NCBI GenBank assembly: GCA_016929465.1
Contig: JAFGIT010000283.1
Location: forward strand, 1 to 8,054
DNA from: Candidatus Coatesiibacteriota bacterium
Lineage (GTDB): Bacteria; B130-G9
DNA: 8,054 nt
Direction: 5' to 3'
Shown: positions 1 through 5,795 of the stretch, in pieces
Layout: every line of letters begins with the position of its first letter
How positions within the stretch are numbered: position 1 is the stretch's first letter
The notes under the pieces: model-generated
Told to the model about the DNA's origin: nothing
Databases searched by the model: none
The model's input: the letters and a program-made list of their open reading frames with translations, nothing else
Program-made: the position numbers and the translations under genes

Positions 1-81
1 AGTCAGCTAATTGCAATATTGACCGATTATACGCCCAACGGGGGATTCAAAAAAAGCCCAAATCTCAAACCTATCTGATTA

Positions 82-1680
82 TTGGGGGGGCTCCTTGCGG
101 CCATTGTCTGCGCGTTCGCACCCGGGCTGTGGGGGTGGTCTCGGACTGCATACGTGGACTTTGCGCTGACTTCCATGGTCGTCCTCTTTGCTGCCCTGCT
201 TCTGGTGCCCGGAGCACTCTCGAGAAGAGCAATGTCCGCTGCGCTTGGGCTCGTCTTCGCGCTTGGGATGCTCACCAAGTGGACCTTCTTCGTGTATGTG
301 ATCGGGCCTATGTTCGCCATTCTATGGGAGAGGGTGAGAGGGTCGCGAATGTCGGAGGATGAATCAGGCAAGGCGCCTGCCCGTGCGAAGGGGCTCGTCG
401 CTTGCGGGCTGATATTCGTCATGACAGCCTCCCTGGCAGCGCCGTGGTATCTTATGAATGCGGAGAACGTCCTGGGGCGAGGAGGGAGCTCCCTGGCCTC
501 ATATCGCGAGATAAGCCCGGCAGGCGGTTTCTGGAGCCTGATGACTGGCTACTTAATCAGACTCGTCACGGATGAGCTGTTCATTCCGTCCTTTGTGCTT
601 GGACTTGCGGGAATTATATTGAGCATCCGCAGGCCAAAGGGACTCGCCTTCCTATTGTCGTGGATTGTCATTCCGCTGCCGTTTTTCAGCTCAGTCGGTC
701 TCCCCGACCTTCGATACACTCTGCCGATCGTGCCGGCCTTCGCCATATTCGCCGGCCTTGCCCTGAGCCGACTCGCCTGGCGTCGCGCGCCGATGGTCGT
801 AGCCGTAATCGTGGTTGGGGTCCTGCTCTCTCAGTGGTTCGTCTTGTCCTTTGGAGTGGGAATTCACTATGGCCTTGCTTTCGACATCGGAGGTATTCAT
901 CTGCCGGTCTGGGGGACCATTGCCCAGGAGGTGCGTCCACCCATCAAGTCCGCGTGGCCCTATCGCGAGATATTCGGGCGCATGCACCAGAGTGGGATCG
1001 AGCATCCGTCCATCTTCGTGATTCCAGTGACGGCGGAGATGAACCCGTGGACGCTGAAATTGGAAACGCGGCTCTCCGGCGCCGAGGAGATCCAGGTCGA
1101 ATTCAGGCCATTCGACACTCCTCTGGACGGGCATCTCGATCCGCTTTTCGCCTCAGATTTCATCCTTCTGAAGGACGGCGATCAGGGCGTGCTGCCGTTC
1201 TCATCAAAGGCAATCGTGCTTGGAGGGCTTATGCTCGAGCACATCCGGGCTGGAAGAATAAAGCGGTCTTTGATCGCCCGCTTCTCTCTCCCTGATGGGT
1301 CGTCAGCGTATCTCATCGGGCCCAACCGCGTGTCGCAGGGACTGATCGACAAATCGAGAAGCGGTCTGAATCTGACCTTCCAGCAGCTCCGAGTTCCTGA
1401 TAGGCCTGGCAAAATAGTCCGTCCCGCGGCGAAGGCGATGCTCAACGAGTTCCCCCGCGAATTCAGATGGAGTCCGGCCGAGAATGCGCTCTGGTACGTG
1501 GCGCGACTTACCGGTCCCACACCCGCATTAGAGGGTCAGGTCTGCGGCGAGCGGTTGAGCATTTCAGAGCTCCAGTCCAGCATGATGCCGGAGGGAGACT
1601 ATCTATTCGAGGTCGCAGCCGCCAATCCGAAAGGTCAGTCCCGATGGGTCGGAGTGGAGTTCAGCGTGAGCCGGCCCTGA
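82..1680 (+). CDS. GT39/ArnT-like membrane glycosyltransferase, 5' end missing, with C-terminal FN3-like domain
   Basis: Likely an inner-membrane transferase that moves a sugar from a polyprenyl-phosphate carrier onto a periplasmic acceptor (GT-C fold; PMT/ArnT-like). The readable frame has 532 codons. Residues 1-260 hold about eight hydrophobic segments (near 3-19, 28-44, 51-67, 68-83, 104-122, 167-183, 187-204, 213-257). Family-like landmarks are GLLAA near the start, SRTAYVDFAL at 20-29 (second conserved acidic site), LTKW at 64-67, PWY at 121-123 and LRYTLPIVPA at 210-219. Residues 280-450 form a soluble, presumably periplasmic region. Residues ~455-532 look like an FN3 sandwich (FRWSPAENALWYV, then EGDYLFEVAAANPKGQSRW). 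The only start is a TTG at 82 directly after an in-frame TGA at 76-78, with no ribosome site. The first membrane helix and first catalytic Asp/Glu loop expected in this family (roughly 80-100 residues) are absent. The class is fairly sure; the acceptor is unknown. The gene is either broken or misassembled at its 5' end. Confidence 0.75.
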   Translation: MGGLLAAIVCAFAPGLWGWSRTAYVDFALTSMVVLFAALLLVPGALSRRAMSAALGLVFALGMLTKWTFFVYVIGPMFAILWERVRGSRMSEDESGKAPARAKGLVACGLIFVMTASLAAPWYLMNAENVLGRGGSSLASYREISPAGGFWSLMTGYLIRLVTDELFIPSFVLGLAGIILSIRRPKGLAFLLSWIVIPLPFFSSVGLPDLRYTLPIVPAFAIFAGLALSRLAWRRAPMVVAVIVVGVLLSQWFVLSFGVGIHYGLAFDIGGIHLPVWGTIAQEVRPPIKSAWPYREIFGRMHQSGIEHPSIFVIPVTAEMNPWTLKLETRLSGAEEIQVEFRPFDTPLDGHLDPLFASDFILLKDGDQGVLPFSSKAIVLGGLMLEHIRAGRIKRSLIARFSLPDGSSAYLIGPNRVSQGLIDKSRSGLNLTFQQLRVPDRPGKIVRPAAKAMLNEFPREFRWSPAENALWYVARLTGPTPALEGQVCGERLSISELQSSMMPEGDYLFEVAAANPKGQSRWVGVEFSVSRP

Positions 1681-1703
1681 GTGCATATTGTGTGTGAATG
1701 GCC

Positions 1704-1733
1704 GATCGCGTCCCGCGATCCAGCGGGGTCGCG
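1704..1733. terminator. GC-rich competing hairpins between convergent genes, possible bidirectional terminator
   Basis: The 61-bp gap between the stop of the glycosyltransferase (1680) and the stop of the receiver-kinase (1742) holds a perfect 7-bp inverted repeat, GATCGCG (1704-1710) and CGCGATC (1714-1720), with loop TCC. The right arm can instead pair with GGGTCGCG (1726-1733) in an 8-bp stem, CGCGATCC (1714-1721) with loop AGCG and one G-T pair. The two folds exclude each other. There is no T tract on either side, so this is not a canonical rho-independent terminator. Its position at two converging 3' ends suggests a 3'-end stabiliser or transcription block. Confidence 0.4.
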
Positions 1734-1741
1734 AAGGTCGA

Positions 1742-3199
1742 CTAGCCCTTGATGTTCTCATCGATGTGGGCGAGTTCCCTCTCGAGCTCTTCGAGTCTCG
1801 CTACATCCATGAACTCGTATTGGCTGCGGGCGGAGTCCTTGTCATCTTTCGCCTGCTCTTTCGCCTTCTGTATGCCATCGAAAGGCAAAGTGATTATGAA
1901 CTCGGTGCCGACGCCCTGCTCGCTCTCGATCGCGATCTGCCCGCCGTGCTTCTTGATGATGCTATAGCTAATCGAGAGTCCGAGACCGGTTCCCTGGCCG
2001 ACTGGTTTCGTGGTGAAGAACGGATTGAAGACATCCTTCAATTTGTCTTCTGGAATGCCGCCCCCGGTGTCCTTAATCCGGACAACCAAGGCGCCATTTT
2101 CGGTGGAAGTCTTGATCCATATATCACCCTCTCCCTCGATCGCCTGAGCAGCATTCACGAGTATGTTCATGAAAACCTGGTTCAATTGGCCGGGGTAACA
2201 CTCCAGTTGGGGGATATCGCCGAACTCTTCATGGACATTTATCCTGTTCTTGAGTTCGTGGTGAACGAGCTTCAGCGTGGTCCTTATGCCTTCGTTGATG
2301 TCGGCATGCTTTACTTCCGCCTCATCGACCCTCGAGAAGGTCTTCAAATTGCGGACGATGTCCTTGATGCGAACCGCCCCCTCTTTCATCGATCTAATGC
2401 TCCAGGGGAGGCCTTCTTCGAGGAGATAATCGACATCTTCTTCTGAGTCTTTTAGCTCGTCGGCAATCTCCTCGACCTCCTCTCCGTCACCATCACGAGT
2501 GGCCTTTAGAAGGTCCTTATAGCGATCGACATAGACGAGGAGTTCATCTACGTTGCTCTCGAGGGCTTCGGCTCCGGCATAGACCGAGGTCGCCGGGTTA
2601 TTTATTTCATGTGCGATGCCCGCAACTAGTTGCCCGAGCGACGACATCTTCTCGGCCTGGATCAGCTGCTGCTGCATACTCCTCAATCGCTGGAGACTGT
2701 CCCTGAGTTCTTTGGTTCGCTCGTTCACCCTCTGTTCGAGATTCTGATTGGCGTCTTGCAGTTCATCCACGAGACAGGCATTGCGACGCCGGAGTTCAGT
2801 CTTCTCCAGGGCTGATCTCACGACACCAACGAGGTGGTCCTCATCGTATGGCTTCTTGATGTAATCGAATATGCCTGACTTGAAGGCGCTGCGCATATCC
2901 TCGAACTCGGCGAATCCGGAAATGACGATTGAGCCCATGGTTGGGTACTTCTCGCTTATCTGCCTCAACAGCTCCGCCCCGGACATGCCCGGCATGCGCT
3001 GATCGGTAAGCACAAGGTCTATCTCTTCGTGATGATTGGCGAGAATATCGAGGGCTTCCTGGCCGCTCGAGGCGGTCAAAAACTCCAGCTGGCCTTCCTC
3101 ATCAGCGTCCTCCAGAACGTCGATTATCGTCTCGAGGACATGGGGCTCATCATCGACGATCAATAGCTTGTAGTGCCTCAAGGCTCCATTACTTTCCAT
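1742..3199 (-). CDS. Hybrid receiver-histidine kinase (REC-HisKA-HATPase_c)
   Basis: A soluble 485-residue signalling kinase whose receiver comes first. Numbering is from the ATG at 3199, chosen because GCGAGGTAGCA lies just upstream (GAGG, 5-nt spacing); the reading frame also has starts at 3214 and 3268 that lack this. Receiver ~10-125: acidic pair DD at 16-17, phospho-acceptor Asp66 in LTDQRMPGMSG, Ser at ISG, and Lys116 in KKPYD. Residues ~128-182 are a charged coiled coil. The DHp helix has the H box GIAHEINNPATS with His197, and a long acidic helical insert (DGDGEEVEEIADELKDSEED) before RIKDIVRNLKTFSR. The ATPase shows the N box (FMNILVNAAQAI), G1 (DTGGGIP at 377-383), F box (FNPFFTTK) and G2 (GTGLGLSI). 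A ~40-residue charged tail follows. No membrane segment or PAS/GAF is present. The start overlaps the preceding kinase gene by 11 nt, indicating translational coupling. The receiver probably gates the attached kinase; the partner is inferred. Confidence 0.92.
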   Translation of the reverse strand: MESNGALRHYKLLIVDDEPHVLETIIDVLEDADEEGQLEFLTASSGQEALDILANHHEEIDLVLTDQRMPGMSGAELLRQISEKYPTMGSIVISGFAEFEDMRSAFKSGIFDYIKKPYDEDHLVGVVRSALEKTELRRRNACLVDELQDANQNLEQRVNERTKELRDSLQRLRSMQQQLIQAEKMSSLGQLVAGIAHEINNPATSVYAGAEALESNVDELLVYVDRYKDLLKATRDGDGEEVEEIADELKDSEEDVDYLLEEGLPWSIRSMKEGAVRIKDIVRNLKTFSRVDEAEVKHADINEGIRTTLKLVHHELKNRINVHEEFGDIPQLECYPGQLNQVFMNILVNAAQAIEGEGDIWIKTSTENGALVVRIKDTGGGIPEDKLKDVFNPFFTTKPVGQGTGLGLSISYSIIKKHGGQIAIESEQGVGTEFIITLPFDGIQKAKEQAKDDKDSARSQYEFMDVARLEELERELAHIDENIKG

Positions 3200-4145
3200 T
3201 GCTACCTCGCCCATGGATAGGAAGCTCCACCGCGAATTCGGTTCCTTCGCCTTCTTCACTATCGACACTGATCGTGCCTTCTCTTCTTTCGATCACTTCC
3301 TTCACAATACTTAGTCCGACCCCGGTTCCTTTCGTCGCTGACTTCGTGGTAAAGAACGGATTGAATATTTTCCGCTTGATTTCCTCGCTGATTCCTATGC
3401 CGGTATCTCGGCATGTAATCCTTGCATAGCCGTCGATTCTCGTGATGTCAACCTCGATGCTGGGCTCTTCGCCGGCCTTGAATAGCCCGCGTCGCTTCCT
3501 CTCATTGATCGCATCCACAGCATTCTTGATTAGGTTCTTGAAAATGTACGAGAATTCATCGGGAGTACATGCCAGCTTGTATGGTTCCGTCTTGGAGAGC
3601 TCATCGTAGCCCTTTCCAAGTGTCAGCTTGATGCCCTCGACCTCCCTCAAGTGATCATGGAATAGTGCGATGGTGCTCCTCAATTCTTCCTTCGGGTCAA
3701 CCGATACACCCAGTCCGCTCTCGGGCCTTTTTCCTCTTAAATGCTCTGATGCAACCTTTATGACCTCTAGTTCACGAAAACAGGGATCGAACGCGCGATC
3801 CACCTTCTTCAGGTGGCGGTCTATACCTGGCCCCTCTGCGGCCAGACTCCGGCATCGGATTATCGCTTCCCTCACTTCAGACGAAGATGAATTCGGATCG
3901 ATCTTGCGGAATTCCGACAGCAGCTCATTGATCTGCTGGAAATGTTTTCTGAGAAGCCTCATTTTGGGGACGAGGACACTCAGGGCATTGCCGATCTCGT
4001 GGTAAACTTCAGCGGCGGTGCTAATTGAGACGGCAAACTGCTGCCGCCTGTTGGCCCGGTCTTTCGATGTTTCCTCGGCGTCTTGCCCCCACGCATCATC
4101 GCCCTGACCTCTAATCTTATCGCTCAATACACGCTCCAAATACAT
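3189..4145 (-). CDS. Soluble sensorless histidine kinase (HisKA-like/HATPase_c)
   Basis: A 318-residue cytoplasmic histidine kinase that is almost only a kinase core. A polar ~35-residue N-terminus leads into the H box TAAEVYHEIGNALSVL, with His49 as the likely autophosphorylation site (Gly replaces the commoner Asn/Arg after HEI). A long helical region (~50-170) follows. The ATPase domain has an N box IFKNLIKNAVDAIN (Asn204, Asn208), G1 CRDTGIGIS (Asp247), F box IFNPFFTTK (260-268) and G2 KGTGVGLSIV (272-281), ending in GTEFAVELP. No transmembrane helix, PAS, GAF or HAMP is visible, so the stimulus must come through a partner protein or the short N-terminus. It is the middle gene of the signalling operon, 132 nt after the response regulator and overlapping the next kinase by 11 nt. 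The ATG at 4145 has only a weak upstream site (GGAG about 12 nt away, GGTAAG closer), so initiation may be inefficient. Confidence 0.9.
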   Translation of the reverse strand: MYLERVLSDKIRGQGDDAWGQDAEETSKDRANRRQQFAVSISTAAEVYHEIGNALSVLVPKMRLLRKHFQQINELLSEFRKIDPNSSSSEVREAIIRCRSLAAEGPGIDRHLKKVDRAFDPCFRELEVIKVASEHLRGKRPESGLGVSVDPKEELRSTIALFHDHLREVEGIKLTLGKGYDELSKTEPYKLACTPDEFSYIFKNLIKNAVDAINERKRRGLFKAGEEPSIEVDITRIDGYARITCRDTGIGISEEIKRKIFNPFFTTKSATKGTGVGLSIVKEVIERREGTISVDSEEGEGTEFAVELPIHGRGSNGK

Positions 4146-4277
4146 GACTTACCAAATCTCCGGCGAGCTCCGCTTTTCCTCAAACACAACAACACCGCGC
4201 GAAAAAAAGTGCCCAGTTTGATTGCCTTGATTGCGAGTGAACAGAGCCGCTATGCCCACGACGTGGCCATTGAGCTT
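4146..4277 (-). other. 132-nt intra-operon gap with a 9-nt tandem direct repeat
   Basis: The spacer between response regulator and kinase is long for a tightly organised operon. It contains TTGATTG twice on the + strand (4218-4224 and 4227-4233, period 9), a run of seven A at 4202-4208 (T7 on the transcribed strand), and a weak CCAC/GTGG inverted repeat near 4256-4266. I found no convincing -10/-35 pair, no hairpin joined to the T run and no credible small gene. Confidence 0.35.
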
Positions 4278-5387
4278 CTACTCGCTGGCTCGCAAGAACA
4301 CCTCTTTTTCGCGATTGAGATTCTCAGAAAGCCCATTTAGATCTGCAGCGACAAGCGCTCCGGTCAACGTTGTCGGATGGCCATATAGGAACTGATCGAA
4401 CTGATATACGCTCTTATTGTGCTTCCTAATATCGAGAGAACCGAATATATAAACCGGCTCGATTGCGAATCTGAATCGCTCACCTCTGAAGCTGACTTTG
4501 GACAGCGATTCGATCTTCTGACAAATTTTGATCGCGCTCTCCATTCCAGAAACGAGTCTGCTGAAATTGACTCGGCTCATCGGCCAGCGTGCGGAATAAG
4601 TGACGTTGCTCGTGACTCTCAGCGAACGACGCCAGAGGGCACGGGTCTCAAACCAGAATTTGAATGTGCCCTGAACGTCGAGTATCTCCATCTCGATCTT
4701 ATCGCCCAGGAGCTTCCCTATCTCATCCAAATCCTCGGGGGTATTGGCTATTTTAGCTATTTCTCGCATAAAGAGGTTTCTCGGTGTTCGCGGGAAGAGC
4801 ACGTAAGAAGCCTCCACAACATATTCTTTTTCACCTAGTTTAAATGCCTCGACGAAATCGTCACGGCGTTTGCGAATCGCGAGCTGCTTTTCGTCGTAGC
4901 TCAGGTCCTCGACTTTGATGCCAGCATCCTTGAAGTCACGGTGGAACTGGGTCTGCATCTCGGTCTCGAAATGCGTCATCATCTTCCCGAGGACGAGCTG
5001 CTGCTGCTCAATCGACTTGTTGATCAGCTGCCGGAGCTTCTCTCGCTCCCAAGGCTTGTCGATATAGGCGGTTACTTCGCCCTTATTAATAGCATCTTTT
5101 GCGACCTCGGCGTCTGTATAGCCCGTTAGGAGCATCCTGACCGCGTGGGGGTGCTTGACCTTCACCTTCACCAGAAAGTCGACTCCCTTCATGCCTGGCA
5201 TCTTCTGGTCGGAAACAACAACATCCGCCTCGAAGTCATCCAGAATCTTTAGGCCTTCCTCAGCGCTCCCGGCGATTGCAATCTCGTAGTCCTTCCTAAA
5301 TTGATTCTTAAACATCCTAAGGATCGTCTCTTCATCATCAACGATGAGGACCTTAGGCTTCTGAGGGCGTTCTTCTTTGTCTTCCAT
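4278..5387 (-). CDS. Response regulator with HupR/RpfG-like receiver and unrecognised C-terminal domain
   Basis: A 369-residue cytoplasmic response regulator. The receiver is at ~12-125: Asp17-Asp18, phospho-acceptor Asp60 in VVVSDQKMPGMKG, Thr88 in MLLTGYTDAEVA, and Lys111 in YIDKPWE. The LTGYTD...INKGEV..YIDKPW pattern is that of receivers in HupR- and RpfG-type regulators. An amphipathic helix (~113-150) follows. Residues ~150-369 match no output domain I know: no HD-GYP, GGDEF, EAL, AAA+, PilZ or helix-turn-helix motif can be seen. That part seems alpha/beta, with a basic-acidic helix (DEKQLAIRKRRDDFVEAFK), strand-like EYVVEASYVLFP, aromatic-rich TFKFWFETRALW, and near the end FGSLDIRKHN and FLYGHPTTLTGALVAADLNG. 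The ATG at 5387 is fixed by GGAGGATATGA directly upstream. It is first in the operon, so it probably receives phosphate from one or both downstream kinases. The output function is unknown. Confidence 0.88.
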   Translation of the reverse strand: MEDKEERPQKPKVLIVDDEETILRMFKNQFRKDYEIAIAGSAEEGLKILDDFEADVVVSDQKMPGMKGVDFLVKVKVKHPHAVRMLLTGYTDAEVAKDAINKGEVTAYIDKPWEREKLRQLINKSIEQQQLVLGKMMTHFETEMQTQFHRDFKDAGIKVEDLSYDEKQLAIRKRRDDFVEAFKLGEKEYVVEASYVLFPRTPRNLFMREIAKIANTPEDLDEIGKLLGDKIEMEILDVQGTFKFWFETRALWRRSLRVTSNVTYSARWPMSRVNFSRLVSGMESAIKICQKIESLSKVSFRGERFRFAIEPVYIFGSLDIRKHNKSVYQFDQFLYGHPTTLTGALVAADLNGLSENLNREKEVFLRASE

Positions 5388-5795
5388 TCATATCCTCCGG
5401 TGGATAACCCTATCGTTTATTGACAATCGCCCGCAAATCTTGCTCTTGTCGTTCGGGATAAGACCATTCCCTGTGAAAATAATCAACCTGGCAATACAAA
5501 CTAATACACAAATATAGCAGCACCCGTTACCTTCAGTCAATACCGGAGAGATGATATGTCTGTTCGGGCGTTTGCGTAGAGCGGATTCGAAGACAAAGCA
5601 ATCGGAATAAGCATCCTTCGCGCCCAAGTCAGGACACGAAATGACAACAATAGACCATTAAACATTATAGGACAATGTCAAGCGAAGCCGATGCCATCAA
5701 TGGATTGCCCTTCTCTACGGCAGCATCCCTAAATGTTGCAGATGCGGCGTAATCTCCAAACGGTTAATTAGATGGCCATGCAGGGCGACTTGCAC
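5388..5795. other. 408-bp non-coding region between beta-helix gene and signalling operon
   Basis: This stretch is more AT-rich than the flanking genes and holds no convincing gene. It lies downstream of the beta-helix stop codon and upstream of the signalling operon. Visible items are the candidate promoter at 5511-5540, the leader inverted repeats at 5422-5450, the ribosome site next to 5388, and a small palindrome GACAATGTC (5671-5679) next to a TATAAT-like box on the minus strand (5669-5664). No T-tailed terminator hairpin was found after the beta-helix gene, so read-through into the operon is possible. Confidence 0.5.
5511..5540 (-). promoter_or_regulatory. Candidate sigma70-type promoter of the signalling operon
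   Basis: On the minus strand, TTGACT (5540-5535) and TATATT (5516-5511) are separated by 18 nt; each box matches the consensus at five of six bases. Transcription would begin near 5504, giving a leader of about 117 nt before the ATG at 5387. The leader contains a nested inverted repeat: GACAA/TTGTC (5422-5426, 5446-5450) around GCAA/TTGC (5433-5436, 5440-5443). The call rests on sequence similarity alone. Confidence 0.4.

Noticed and set aside
1688-2446. 252-codon open frame on the plus strand
   Set aside because: It lies wholly antisense to the kinase core and its apparent protein has no recognisable motifs. The minus-strand frame carries all kinase boxes, so this is a codon-bias shadow.
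4201-4208. A7 run (T7 on the minus strand) as a terminator between response regulator and kinase
   Set aside because: No stable hairpin lies directly upstream of the T run.
5388-5627. 79-codon frame ending exactly at the response regulator start
   Set aside because: It begins with TTG and has no ribosome site. It spans the candidate promoter and leader, and the protein resembles nothing. The abutting stop looks accidental.
5664-5681. TTGACA and TATAAT boxes on the minus strand
   Set aside because: Only 6 nt separate the two boxes, far too few for a sigma70 promoter; no suitable partner box was found at 16-19 nt for either one.
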